The translations under genes were made by a program, and so were the position numbers. Below the pieces are notes generated by a model. The model made no database searches. It was not told the origin of the DNA and worked only from the letters and a program-made list of their open reading frames with translations. DNA of 64,000 bases from Anaerolineae bacterium (GTDB taxonomy: Bacteria > Chloroflexota > Anaerolineae > Promineifilales > Promineifilaceae): contig JAMLHW010000013.1 of assembly GCA_023954475.1 (NCBI GenBank), positions 1 to 64,000 on the forward strand, read 5' to 3'. Below are positions 53,411-62,644 of this stretch, one piece after another (the first letter of the stretch is position 1; each line of letters opens with the position of its first letter).

Positions 53411-55375
53411 TCAGTGCGCTGTATTCCAGATTTTAGCCGTAGAAAGTGGAGCAGGCTCATCTATAACTACCTTGGCCGAAGATGCAATGACTTCTTGCGA
53501 CACGCTATTGTTGAGTTGTGGGACGATTGGCGCGAATTCCGCAATTAACTGCTCAAACGCATGGACAATTGCAGCCCGATCGTCCTTTGCAGCTGCATCA
53601 AGTAGAGTTGATAGTGACGTTTCCAGATTTTTCGGAATAAAGCTACTGGCGTTGCTGGCAATAAATAGTTTGGCATGGCGCGTGCGATTATACACTTCGC
53701 CCGGCACAAACAATTCTTCGTACAATTTTTCGCCTGGTCGTGGACCGGTAAAGACTATGTCGATGTCGCGACCAACTTCAAGCCCGGAGAGTTCAATCAG
53801 GTCGCGAGCCAAATCGACGATCTTGACCGGATCGCCCATGTCGAGGACAAACACCTCACCACCGCTTCCCAAGACGGACGCTTGCAACACGAGTTGTACC
53901 GCTTCCGGTATCGTCATGAAGAACCGGCTCATCTCGGGATCGGTAACGGTGACGGGGCCACCGGCGGCGATTTGACGCTGAAAGGTGAGTACGACGCTGC
54001 CACGACTGCCAAGAACGTTGCCAAAACGTACGGCGACGAACGGTTTGCCTGACTTTTGAGCCGCTTTGTGCACCAGTAATTCAGCCACTCGTTTGCTAGC
54101 CCCCATGATACTCGTGGGGTTGACTGCCTTATCTGTCGAAATCATGACGAATTGGTCAACGTCAGCATCTAGTGCTGCATTGAGCACGTTTTGCGTGCCC
54201 TGTACATTGTTTGTCACGGCTTCAGCCGGATTCAGTTCCATCAATGGCACATGTTTGTGGGCTGCTGCGTGAAAGACGATATTCGGCCGATATTCTTGAA
54301 ATACCATATCGATTCGATCGGCAAAACGAACATCTGCAATAACTGCACTGATTGCCGATGTCTGTGCGCCCTGTCGTGATAACCGGCTCATTTCATGATA
54401 AATATCGAATATCGAATTCTCGCCGTGACCGACAATGACAAGGTGTGCAGGCTGGCAGCGCATAATTTGACGGCACAATTCGCTGCCGATTGAGCCACCG
54501 CCACCTGTTACCAACACAGTCTTACCACGCAATAACGATTGGACAGCTTCCGTATCGATTTCTATCGGCTGCCGGCGCAGCAAATCCTCAATCTGAACAT
54601 CGCGCAACTGATTTACACTGACTTGCCCGCTGAGGAGTTCATATACGCCGGGCATCGTCTTGGTAGGCACGCGCAATTTCTCGCAACTTTGTACGATCTC
54701 ACGAATCACTTTGCCCGGTGCAGTTGGTATGGCAATGATAACTTGCTCAATCCCATATTTGGTTATCAATTGGGGCAATGTACGCCGGTTGCCCATCACC
54801 AGTATGCCGTGTATCTTGACCCCTAGTTTTGACGGATCGTCGTCAACGAACCCCACAGGAATGATGCCCAGTTGCGCATTTCGTTGTAACTCACGCACAA
54901 TCAGTGACCCGGCATCACCAGCGCCGACAATGAGTACGCGCTTGAACGTCGCCCCCTTGGCAAGAGGGCGAGGACGATTGCTCAAGCGTACCATCAAGCG
55001 TGGGCCGGCTGTTGCACCAATAGCAAGCAGGAGAAATATGAAAGGTATTGAGCGCGGAATATTAATCTCAATTGGCAGAGCCAGAATCGTGACATAACTA
55101 GTGGCAGAGGCAACCACCGTGGCCAGCGTGACGGCCCCGAGGAGCAGCATTAACTCGTTCACCGAAGCATAGCGCCAGAAACGAGCGTAAATGCCTTGCC
55201 AACGGAAAACAACCGTGACGATGACAACAGCCGTTGGTGCAAAGACGATGAAACTGGGCCAGAAAATGTGCAGGTTGAATTGTTCCAGCCGCAAGACGTA
55301 GCTGAAATAAGAAGCGAGAAAGACGAGAATGATGTCGAGTAGAAAAAAGTGCCTGTTGCGTAAATGTGTAGTCAT
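53411..55375 (-). CDS. pglF: UDP-GlcNAc 4,6-dehydratase of the FlaA1/WbpM/PglF type
   Basis: The 654-residue protein has about four membrane helices in its first 110 residues, a nucleotide-binding domain (about 140-260) with VLIVGAGDAGSLIVREL, and an SDR dehydratase domain with VLVTGGGGSIGSELCRQI near 286-303, NVVFHAAAHKHVPLME-like sequence, STDKAVNPTSIMGASKR near 414-430 with the catalytic Lys, and RFGNVLGSRGS. It would convert UDP-GlcNAc to the 4-keto-6-deoxy sugar, the first step to bacillosamine or FucNAc. The symbol is used because pglE-D-C-like genes follow on the same strand. WbpM-type product variants are possible. Confidence 0.9.
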   Translation of the reverse strand: MTTHLRNRHFFLLDIILVFLASYFSYVLRLEQFNLHIFWPSFIVFAPTAVVIVTVVFRWQGIYARFWRYASVNELMLLLGAVTLATVVASATSYVTILALPIEINIPRSIPFIFLLLAIGATAGPRLMVRLSNRPRPLAKGATFKRVLIVGAGDAGSLIVRELQRNAQLGIIPVGFVDDDPSKLGVKIHGILVMGNRRTLPQLITKYGIEQVIIAIPTAPGKVIREIVQSCEKLRVPTKTMPGVYELLSGQVSVNQLRDVQIEDLLRRQPIEIDTEAVQSLLRGKTVLVTGGGGSIGSELCRQIMRCQPAHLVIVGHGENSIFDIYHEMSRLSRQGAQTSAISAVIADVRFADRIDMVFQEYRPNIVFHAAAHKHVPLMELNPAEAVTNNVQGTQNVLNAALDADVDQFVMISTDKAVNPTSIMGASKRVAELLVHKAAQKSGKPFVAVRFGNVLGSRGSVVLTFQRQIAAGGPVTVTDPEMSRFFMTIPEAVQLVLQASVLGSGGEVFVLDMGDPVKIVDLARDLIELSGLEVGRDIDIVFTGPRPGEKLYEELFVPGEVYNRTRHAKLFIASNASSFIPKNLETSLSTLLDAAAKDDRAAIVHAFEQLIAEFAPIVPQLNNSVSQEVIASSAKVVIDEPAPLSTAKIWNTAH

Positions 55376-55394
55376 ATCTGCCGACCTGACTCAG

Positions 55395-56555
55395 CTATAC
55401 TGCCGAGGATTCTAGTTTGATACTGATGTCTCGAAGCAGTGCAACAATGCGTTGCAAATCCGCTTTTTCCAGAGCTGTACCTGAGGGTAGACACAGTCCG
55501 TTCTCGAAAAATGACTCGGCTACCTGCCCGTTGAACGATTCATATTGAGCAAATACTGGCTGCAAATGCATGGGCTTCCATACGGGACGTGATTCGATAT
55601 TTGCGGTTTCAAGCGCCATGCGAACCGTCTCGCGATCAACGCCAAACTGCTCGGGGTCAATGCTGATGACAGTGAGCCAGCGGTTCGCATGTCCCCAATT
55701 TGCTTCGGGCATAAAGCTGATACCCGGTAGATGGGCGAGGTTTTCGTAATAAAAGTCGTGAATCCAGCGCTTTTTCTGGACGCGATCATCGAGGACACGC
55801 AACTGGCCTCGGCCGATTCCGGCCAGAACGTTGCTGAGTCTGTAATTGTAGCCGATTTCGGAATGTTGATAATGCGGTGCGGGGTCACGGGCTTGTGTGG
55901 CGAGCTTGCGGGCGTGGTCGATGAGTGCTTTATCGTCCGATACGAGCATACCACCACCGGACGTAGTGATAATCTTATTGCCGTTAAACGAAAAAATGCC
56001 GGCTTTGCCGATAGTTCCTGTATGGCGATTTTTATACGTTGCGCCAAGTGACTCGGCTGCGTCTTCTACTACGGGAATACCATATGCATTGCATGCCGTC
56101 ATGATCGCGCCCATGTCAGCACTTTGTCCATAAAGATGGACGACAACGACAGCTTTGGGCAATCGGCCGATACGCGCCCGTTGTTCTAATGCGTCACGCA
56201 ACAACCTTGCATCCATATTCCACGACGCATCACAATCGATAAAGACCGGTTTTGCGCCCAAATAAATGATTGGATTGACACTGGCGCTAAATGTCAGTGT
56301 TGAAACAAAAACCTCGTCACCCAGCCCGACACCGATGAGTTGCAATGCCAGATGAATGCCTGCTGTACCTGAACTGAGGGCACATGCATGCTGAGCACCC
56401 GTATACTCGCAAATTTCGCGTTCGAAAGCTGTGACATGGGGCCCAACCGGCGCGATCCAGTTGGTATCGAATGCTTCCTGGACGAACTGCTGCTCCAGTC
56501 CGGACATGTGTGGTGGAGAGAGGTAGATGCGGGAGGAATGATTATGGTTTTTCAT
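55395..56555 (-). CDS. pglE: PLP-dependent sugar aminotransferase (DegT/DnrJ/EryC1, PglE type)
   Basis: The 386-residue protein belongs to the sugar aminotransferases that add an amino group from glutamate to the 4-keto sugar. PALHLALQLIG-like sequence follows CALSSGTAGIHLALQLIGVG near 58-77; the PLP Lys is in FSFNGNKIITTSGGGMLV near 185-202, and DAAESLGATY precedes it. YNYRLSNVLAGIGRGQL near 233 is also typical. Its ATG overlaps the acetyltransferase gene by four bases. With the dehydratase it would make UDP-4-amino-4,6-dideoxy-GlcNAc. FucNAc4N-type products are alternative. Confidence 0.9.
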   Translation of the reverse strand: MKNHNHSSRIYLSPPHMSGLEQQFVQEAFDTNWIAPVGPHVTAFEREICEYTGAQHACALSSGTAGIHLALQLIGVGLGDEVFVSTLTFSASVNPIIYLGAKPVFIDCDASWNMDARLLRDALEQRARIGRLPKAVVVVHLYGQSADMGAIMTACNAYGIPVVEDAAESLGATYKNRHTGTIGKAGIFSFNGNKIITTSGGGMLVSDDKALIDHARKLATQARDPAPHYQHSEIGYNYRLSNVLAGIGRGQLRVLDDRVQKKRWIHDFYYENLAHLPGISFMPEANWGHANRWLTVISIDPEQFGVDRETVRMALETANIESRPVWKPMHLQPVFAQYESFNGQVAESFFENGLCLPSGTALEKADLQRIVALLRDISIKLESSAV

Positions 56556-57166
56556 GGTGAAAGCTGTTGTGCGGGAACACCGATAACGGTTTGGCGAGGC
56601 ATGACATCACGGTGAACTACGGCCCCTGCACCGACAATTGACCATGCGCCGACGGTTCTTTGTGGCAATATGACGCCACCGATGCCCACGAGTACGCCTT
56701 CGCCAATTGTGACATCACCACCTAGATGACACCCAGGAGCAATATGGGCGAAATCTCCAATCAAGTTGTGGTGGTCGATAGTAGCGCCGGTGTTGATGAT
56801 TGCGGATCGGCCTATTCGGCTGCCGGTGTTAACAACCGCGTTGGCGCAAATAATGGTGCCAGCACCGATTGCGACATCATGGGCGATGGTGGCGCGTGGG
56901 TGAATGGCGGTGATGATCTTTTCCTGTGCAAGTTGCAAGTGCAGTGAGGAACGGATGAAGTTGTTGCCAATGGCGATAACAATGCCATCGTATGCGACAC
57001 GTGTGCGCTCGGCAACATGACCCACAACCGGGCAACCTAGAAATCGCCTACCGTGCAGTTCTGAATTGTCGTCTACGAACGCTATAGGTGTTAAGGCGTC
57101 CATATGAAAGAGGATGTCGGCAACAACCTGGCCGTGTCCACCAGCACCAACAATGAGTACGTGCAA
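56552..57166 (-). CDS. pglD: Sugar O/N-acetyltransferase of the NeuD/PglD left-handed-helix family
   Basis: The 204-residue protein has an N-terminal Rossmann-like part (LIVGAGGHGQVVADIL near residues 4-19) and a left-handed beta helix with hexapeptide repeats (about 90-190: ATIAHDVAIGAGTIICANAV, GRSAIINTGATIDHHNLIGD). The His in DHHNLIGD is the candidate catalytic base. PglD acetylates the 4-amino group to give UDP-diacetylbacillosamine. Start is TTG 57166, three bases after the sugar-transferase stop; the surrounding gene order makes this credible. The specific substrate is inferred from context. Confidence 0.88.
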   Translation of the reverse strand: MHVLIVGAGGHGQVVADILFHMDALTPIAFVDDNSELHGRRFLGCPVVGHVAERTRVAYDGIVIAIGNNFIRSSLHLQLAQEKIITAIHPRATIAHDVAIGAGTIICANAVVNTGSRIGRSAIINTGATIDHHNLIGDFAHIAPGCHLGGDVTIGEGVLVGIGGVILPQRTVGAWSIVGAGAVVHRDVMPRQTVIGVPAQQLSP

Positions 57167-57169
57167 GTT

Positions 57170-57778
57170 TTATAATTCTCCGGTAAATTTTTCTGCCGTT
57201 GCCTGTCCAGGCTGGCTGATGGCGTCGCGTTTTAGCGTTTTCCAGATAGTCAGAAGTAGTATTTTGGCATCGAGTCGGAAGGTCAAATTGTCGACATACC
57301 AGACATCCAGGGCGAATTTATCCTGCCACTGTAAGGCGTTGCGTCCATTTACTTGTGCCCATCCGGTGATGCCTGGCAAAACGTCGTGCCGTCGCATTTG
57401 TTCCGGCGTGTATTTGTCTAGATACTCCATGAGAAGCGGCCGCGGCCCGACCAAGCTCATGTCACCTTTTAGCACATTCCAAAGCTCGGGCAATTCATCC
57501 AAGCTGGTTGAACGCAAGAATCGGCCGAATGGCGTCAGTCTAGCACTGTCTGAAAGTAATTGACCTGACTCGTCGCGTGCATTTGTCATTGTGCGAAACT
57601 TGAAAACGACAAATGGCTTGCCATGTAGTCCTGGACGACGTTGTGAAAACAGGACAGGTGCACCCAATCCTAGACGAACGAGTAGGGCTAGCAACGCCAG
57701 CAACAAGCTGAACACAATGAGCAGGACAGTGGCTGTGAATATATCAAACAGTCGTTTGCCGTAGTTACGATAGAGCAT
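57170..57778 (-). CDS. pglC: Undecaprenyl-phosphate sugar phosphotransferase (PglC/WcaJ type)
   Basis: From ATG 57778 the product is 202 residues, the short form of the family with one membrane anchor (residues 9-30, LFDIFTATVLLIVFSLLLAL). Signatures: APVLFSQRRPGLHGKPF near 42-58, VFKFRTM, FLRSTSLDELPELWNVLKG near 92-110 with DELPELWNV, MSLVGPRPLLMEYL and ITGWAQVNGRN. It would move a phosphosugar, probably diacetylbacillosamine-phosphate here, to the lipid carrier. The frame from 57892 reads antisense sequence of the GT4 gene and is rejected. It overlaps the GT4 gene's stop by 14 bases. Confidence 0.92.
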   Translation of the reverse strand: MLYRNYGKRLFDIFTATVLLIVFSLLLALLALLVRLGLGAPVLFSQRRPGLHGKPFVVFKFRTMTNARDESGQLLSDSARLTPFGRFLRSTSLDELPELWNVLKGDMSLVGPRPLLMEYLDKYTPEQMRRHDVLPGITGWAQVNGRNALQWQDKFALDVWYVDNLTFRLDAKILLLTIWKTLKRDAISQPGQATAEKFTGEL

Positions 57779-58928
57779 TGTTACTTTGAGCTTGGTAAAA
57801 GTTCGCCCAATTGCGCCAAATTTGATCGTTAGCAAATTCAGAGACAACGCGGTCTCGTGCTGCTGTTGCCAATGCGCAATGCATAGTTTCATCTGTTAGT
57901 ACAGTCAGTAATGCTTGTGCTAGCTTATGGGAATCGCCCGGTGCAACGAGTATGCCAGTTTTACCATTGATTACGGCGTCCCTTGTACCAGTCACATCAA
58001 ATCCGACTGTTGGCACACCGGATGCTGCTGCTTCTAACGGTACATTGGGGAATCCTTCGCGATGTGAAGGAAAGGCCAGAACACGCATCACCTTGTAGTA
58101 TGGTGTTGGATCGTTAACATAACCAGTTGTGATGATCTGAGGATGACTGTGTATTCGCTCTAAAGTGGCAAGTGATAGATTGTCTCCGCGCTCGAATGGG
58201 CCGATTAACAATAATATCGCGTTGGAAATTTGTGTTGTAACGTGTGTGAAGGCGTCGATCAACTCGGGAATGCCTTTGTCGATCGTAAGCCGTCCAACAA
58301 AACCGATGATCGGGGCATTGGCGGCAACATTGAGCGTGTGTTTGATGTGGGCGGCTTCATCATCTACGGCTGTGTCCGGTCGATAGCGGTCGACATCAAC
58401 GCCATTGCTGGAGCCACTGCCTAACACCAGCAGTTTTTCGACCGAAGCTAAACCCAATCGAGCACATTCATCGCGCAAGCTTTGGCTGTTACATATGACG
58501 AAATGGGCACAGGCGGATGCCAACCGTTCTGTTGTCACCAGCAGATGGTATTGCCAGCCCGATGTTGTCTCCATCCGCAAACCGCGTAGTTGGTAGATGC
58601 GCACTGGAATACGGTTTAGCCACGCAGCGATCATGCCTAGTAAGCCAGCTTTGGGTGTGCCGGCATTGACGATGTGCGGCTTGAGCCGACGCAGGATTAA
58701 GAACAGTCGCCACAAGGATACGATATCGTGCAAGGGATTGATTTCGCGGGTCATGGGGATGCCAATGACTTTGATACCTTCGCGTTGCGCTACTTGTTGC
58801 AATGATTCGTCAGGTGAAACGATCAGCGTGACGTCAAATCCATACGTGCACATGGAGCGTAGTTGTCCACGTAGCAGGGTGTTCGCTGTAAGCGGCACGG
58901 TGACGATATAGACGAGACGAGTGGTCAT
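57765..58928 (-). CDS. GT4 family glycosyltransferase (PglA-like)
   Basis: The 387-residue protein has the GT-B fold. N-terminal GFDVTLIVSPDE and IVNAGTPKAGLLGMIAAWLN near 78-100 form the acceptor side. The donor half has IIGFVGRLTIDKGIPELIDA near 205-225, and FPSHREGFPNVPLEAAASGV near 288-307 with the EX7E pattern (EGFPNVPLE). PglA adds the second sugar to lipid-linked diacetylbacillosamine in Campylobacter; position next to the PglC-type gene suggests the same step. The sugar donor is not deducible. Start ATG 58928. Confidence 0.88.
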   Translation of the reverse strand: MTTRLVYIVTVPLTANTLLRGQLRSMCTYGFDVTLIVSPDESLQQVAQREGIKVIGIPMTREINPLHDIVSLWRLFLILRRLKPHIVNAGTPKAGLLGMIAAWLNRIPVRIYQLRGLRMETTSGWQYHLLVTTERLASACAHFVICNSQSLRDECARLGLASVEKLLVLGSGSSNGVDVDRYRPDTAVDDEAAHIKHTLNVAANAPIIGFVGRLTIDKGIPELIDAFTHVTTQISNAILLLIGPFERGDNLSLATLERIHSHPQIITTGYVNDPTPYYKVMRVLAFPSHREGFPNVPLEAAASGVPTVGFDVTGTRDAVINGKTGILVAPGDSHKLAQALLTVLTDETMHCALATAARDRVVSEFANDQIWRNWANFYQAQSNNALS

Positions 58929-58934
58929 GCGTAT

Positions 58935-60377
58935 TTAGCAAACGGATTCGGGATGAGTTTGCAATTGTAAACGTTGCTTCTCTTCCGCCGGTAATGCACA
59001 AATGACATACTTGAACTTGTTGTTGGGACCACGTTCAATCTGTGAGACGTACTCGATTTGTAGTTTAACGACATTTCCCAAGCGGTTGCGCAAATCTTCA
59101 TACAATGGTTCTAAGTGAGATTCTTCAAACAGTTCAGGGTCAGGAACAAGTCGAATAATGATACTATCGATGTCATATTGGATAATCTGTGCTTCACGAA
59201 TACTTCCGGGAAAGACTTTAACGGCTTGGCTGAGACGGCCAACCCAGCCACGATCTCGTGTATAAAGCATATCGTCCATTCGGCCGATTATTGACTTGAC
59301 ACGTGGCATATGACGACCACAAGCACACAGCTCATCCGTATCAAGAATGGCTGCGTCGCGGATGCGGTAACGTATCAATGGCATGGCGCGGGTCGCAAAA
59401 CTCGTCACAATCATCTCAGCCGGTTCACCAGGAGTTGCGTCGCTGGCATCAGGTCGTAGAAATTCAAATATGCCGGACTCCGGATTGATGTGCAAAGAGC
59501 CCTCTTCACATTCCGTGATCAGTGGTGCCGATTCTGACGACCCATAATAATTATGAACATGAACGCAAAAGACTTTTTCAATAGTATGGCGTTGATAATC
59601 GTGCAGTGTTTCGGCAGTTGTCAGAATAGTCTGGGGTTGTAAGGTAGTAGGGTGACCATTTTCTTCCATCCAGCGGGCGACAACGTATAGGGCAGACGGG
59701 TATCCTTCGAGAAATTTCGGCCGAAAGCGAGCCATTCTATCGACGATGCGTGGTATATTTTCCGGAGTGAGATGATAACTGGATACGACCATTTGACGGC
59801 CCGGCAAGTTGAAACGCCACAATGTGCCACTTGCCTTGCCGCGCGGAATTATCAAACTGCCGCCAAATGAAACGACTCGATCTCCTTCCTGGACACCGGC
59901 CCAACGTCTCTGTCGTTCCAATAGCGCCATGCGTTCCCGAAAGTCATCAATTTGCATGAAATGTGTCAATGGTGTGCCGGTCGAACCACTGGTATGTGCC
60001 TCAATCAATTGTTTGCGCGGCCATCGCGTGGCGATACAACGATCTAATTCGACACGCAATGTGTCCTTTTCGAGAAATGGTAGTTGTTTTACATTTGTGA
60101 TTTCTTCTGCCACAATGCCCTGTGCCCGATAACTATCGCGAAAATGGGGCACATACTCCATGCTGTGCGCGACGAGCTGGCGAAGGCGACGCAATTGATA
60201 AGCTTCAAATGCTTTTGTGCTCCATCGCTCACTTTCCGCAAAATAGCACACCCAATCGTGCCAATTCCCCCCATATCGCTGGCGGTGACGCTGCCACCCA
60301 TAACCGGATACCATCGCATTTTGCAGCCACACGGGACCACGATCGTACAATTTCTTCAGAGGGCCTTTGGTAGCCAT
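58935..60377 (-). CDS. PaaK/CapK-like adenylate-forming ligase of a glycan cluster
   Basis: The 480-residue protein resembles phenylacetate-CoA ligase. Visible are TSGSTGTPLTHFM near 135-147 (P-loop-like TSGSTG), FSGSLIIPRG-like sequence near 175, EGYPSALYVVARWME, and YYGSSESAPLITECEEG near 275-290, which is the A5-type motif. PaaK-like enzymes in polysaccharide clusters (CapK family) are thought to activate an acyl substituent for transfer to a sugar. No CoA or acceptor can be assigned. It begins three bases after the deacetylase stop, on the same strand. Confidence 0.8.
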   Translation of the reverse strand: MATKGPLKKLYDRGPVWLQNAMVSGYGWQRHRQRYGGNWHDWVCYFAESERWSTKAFEAYQLRRLRQLVAHSMEYVPHFRDSYRAQGIVAEEITNVKQLPFLEKDTLRVELDRCIATRWPRKQLIEAHTSGSTGTPLTHFMQIDDFRERMALLERQRRWAGVQEGDRVVSFGGSLIIPRGKASGTLWRFNLPGRQMVVSSYHLTPENIPRIVDRMARFRPKFLEGYPSALYVVARWMEENGHPTTLQPQTILTTAETLHDYQRHTIEKVFCVHVHNYYGSSESAPLITECEEGSLHINPESGIFEFLRPDASDATPGEPAEMIVTSFATRAMPLIRYRIRDAAILDTDELCACGRHMPRVKSIIGRMDDMLYTRDRGWVGRLSQAVKVFPGSIREAQIIQYDIDSIIIRLVPDPELFEESHLEPLYEDLRNRLGNVVKLQIEYVSQIERGPNNKFKYVICALPAEEKQRLQLQTHPESVC

Positions 60378-60380
60378 GAT

Positions 60381-61562
60381 TTAGCCTCTATGCAGTGTGC
60401 GTTTGAACGCTGTGACAACACGATTAGTTTGGGCAACAGCTTGTGTGCCCAATGCGGAAGGCGTGCGTTTGCCCTGTGCGCGTTCAATCTGACCGCGAAA
60501 CATTCTGTATTTGGCACCTTCATAACGCTTGTTACCAAACCAACTGCTGACACGCGAGGTGTGCGAGGGATCGTTTCCGGGACGATTTAGTGCCGTGCCT
60601 TTTGTCGTTGCCAGGTAACCGTTTTCCAATGCAATGCGCCGTGCCAGCGGATCTTCACCACCACCCGGCCAACAAATGAAACGCACCTCTTTATTCAGCG
60701 CATTTTCAATTGCGTGTTTGCTGCCGACGACTTCATCATATAAACGGTGCTCACGCTCTTTGTCGGTTTCATAACGACCTGTATCACCGTATTCATTACG
60801 AAAATCCGCTGCCGTTGCTACTAGCGTGGATCGCCACTGGGGTTCATCAAAAAAAGCGCGGCCCCCAGCAGTTTCGACTATCTCAACTAACGTGTGCGTC
60901 AGTTTGTCGTCGGGTAGATAGCGACGCGACGGTATTGATTTGCCGAAAGCGTATACAGGTGTGCCGTACGGAACAGCAGTCTCGTCGAAAGATTGATGCC
61001 AAAATGGTTTTGTGTCCGGGTACGCGTTCCATATCAGCCATTGGTATGAATCACCAGGATGATGAAAGTCAACAATCTTATCGCTTGTAGGGTACCATGT
61101 ATGCGTCATGGCATGGGATTGAATGTCGACAAGCCCAGAGGCTTCCATGGCACGCATCTCAGACCACGACAAATAGCCCCACCATTCCAATTCGTCATGT
61201 TGGACGCTACCGTTCCATACATCTTCCAGCGTTGGCCGAATAATGTCACGCGGATCGACAAATTCCGGATTGACGTAGATTGTGAATTTGAAGCCGTATT
61301 TGCAAGCTAGGGGCCAAACAATGACCCAATTGTCAAGAAAACCGTCGTCAAACGTCAACGCGATTTCCGGTCTGGTGGGTGTGCGGTTGCCGGCCACATA
61401 GTCGTAGACATCCTGAAGAAACACCGTTTCCAGATCATATGCCTGCAATATGTGAATTTGTCTCTCAAAAATGTGTTGGGGCAGGGTCAAGAATGATTTA
61501 GGGCGTATCTGTTTGTGATCGCCGATGCTGTGGTAATAGATGACGGGAATGGCAAGTGACAC
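60381..61562 (-). CDS. Polysaccharide deacetylase (NodB/CE4 type)
   Basis: From GTG 61562, with GAGGT six bases upstream, the product is 393 residues; a TTG at 61574 is possible. The CE4 signature TFDDGFLDN near residue 68-76 holds the first metal Asp, and QSHAMTHTWYP near 148-158 supplies the His pair. A long central region (about 160-300) and a C-terminal FICWPGGGEDPLARRIALEN complete the fold. CE4 enzymes remove N- or O-acetyl groups from polysaccharides. It lies between the PaaK-like and GT4 genes, so it probably modifies the same glycan. No signal peptide is evident, so action may be cytoplasmic or at a membrane anchor. Confidence 0.85.
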   Translation of the reverse strand: MSLAIPVIYYHSIGDHKQIRPKSFLTLPQHIFERQIHILQAYDLETVFLQDVYDYVAGNRTPTRPEIALTFDDGFLDNWVIVWPLACKYGFKFTIYVNPEFVDPRDIIRPTLEDVWNGSVQHDELEWWGYLSWSEMRAMEASGLVDIQSHAMTHTWYPTSDKIVDFHHPGDSYQWLIWNAYPDTKPFWHQSFDETAVPYGTPVYAFGKSIPSRRYLPDDKLTHTLVEIVETAGGRAFFDEPQWRSTLVATAADFRNEYGDTGRYETDKEREHRLYDEVVGSKHAIENALNKEVRFICWPGGGEDPLARRIALENGYLATTKGTALNRPGNDPSHTSRVSSWFGNKRYEGAKYRMFRGQIERAQGKRTPSALGTQAVAQTNRVVTAFKRTLHRG

Positions 61563-61570
61563 TGCGTACC

Positions 61571-62644
61571 TCAAATTGAATGGTGTAGGGCGTATTCAAA
61601 CGCTGTCAGGTGCTGCTCGATCATGCTTTGCATGGTGTGGTGTTGCATGACGTGTTGGCGACCTGCTTCACCCAATTGATGCCGCAATTCGGCCGAATTC
61701 AACAGGCGTTGCAGCGCTTGAGTCAGTCCATCGACATCTCCTGGTGCAACCAACAATCCGGTGCGCTCATGATCGATCAGCTCCGGGACGCCGCCGACGC
61801 GCGTTCCAATTACCGGGAGTCCAGCACGCATCCCTTCCAGAATTGATGTGGGCATGCCTTCACGCGACACGGTTGGCAATGCCATGATGTCGGCAGTTGC
61901 CAGATAATTGTGTACGTCCGGAACATACCCTGTCCAGAAAAATGTGTCTGCGAGACCGCGCCGGGCCATTTCCTCAAAAAACGCGCCATCAGTCATATCG
62001 CGTCCCAGCAAGACAGCTTTTAATGTTGGAAATTGCGCACGTAACCGCTGTACCGCTTGCAGCAACAGCGCTTGACCTTTTAGCGGTCTGATATTAGCAA
62101 CACAGACAATGCGTGGTGTGCCCATTTCAGGGAGACAGTGTGCGGCAGTCACGTTGATGATAACAGGTTCAATGCCATTATACGCAACGAATAATTTGTC
62201 TTGCGGAATTTTTGCTTGCTCATGAAGAACGGTTGCTGTTTGCTGGGAGTTTGTGATGTAGGCTTGTAGCCAGTGCTTGTCGAGACGGCGACCAATCTGG
62301 TTGATGCGCCGCGTACCGGAGCCGCGTTCTGCGCCTACCGTTGCCCTGACACCTGCACGTCGAGCGGCTATGGCCCAAGGTATCGGCCGAATCTGCCCGA
62401 ACATGTAAACAACATCCGGCTTGTCTGCACGGATAATATGTTGCAGTTGGCGCAACTGCATTGGCCCTACAACGCGAACCGGTATGCTCAGTGGTTTGAG
62501 CATTTCTCTCAAAGCGGGATTGTCGCCATTGGCCAGGATGACCGAACACCGTAAGGGATGGGGGTGAGCCTGGGCCATCAAGCGCACCATGGAGCGCTCC
62601 GCACCACCAATACCCTGTCCGGCAAACAGAAAACATATTTTCAT
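61571..62644 (-). CDS. GT4 family glycosyltransferase
   Basis: The 357-residue protein starts KICFLFAGQGIGGAERSMVR, the GGAER motif of many sugar transferases near residues 12-18. The donor half has RIVCVANIRPLKGQALLLQA near 178-200, PTVSREGMPTSILEGMRAGLP near 259-279 with EGMPTSILE, and LLVAPGDVDGLTQAL. The ATG overlaps the upstream gene's stop by four bases. Sugar and linkage are unknown. Confidence 0.88.
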   Translation of the reverse strand: MKICFLFAGQGIGGAERSMVRLMAQAHPHPLRCSVILANGDNPALREMLKPLSIPVRVVGPMQLRQLQHIIRADKPDVVYMFGQIRPIPWAIAARRAGVRATVGAERGSGTRRINQIGRRLDKHWLQAYITNSQQTATVLHEQAKIPQDKLFVAYNGIEPVIINVTAAHCLPEMGTPRIVCVANIRPLKGQALLLQAVQRLRAQFPTLKAVLLGRDMTDGAFFEEMARRGLADTFFWTGYVPDVHNYLATADIMALPTVSREGMPTSILEGMRAGLPVIGTRVGGVPELIDHERTGLLVAPGDVDGLTQALQRLLNSAELRHQLGEAGRQHVMQHHTMQSMIEQHLTAFEYALHHSI

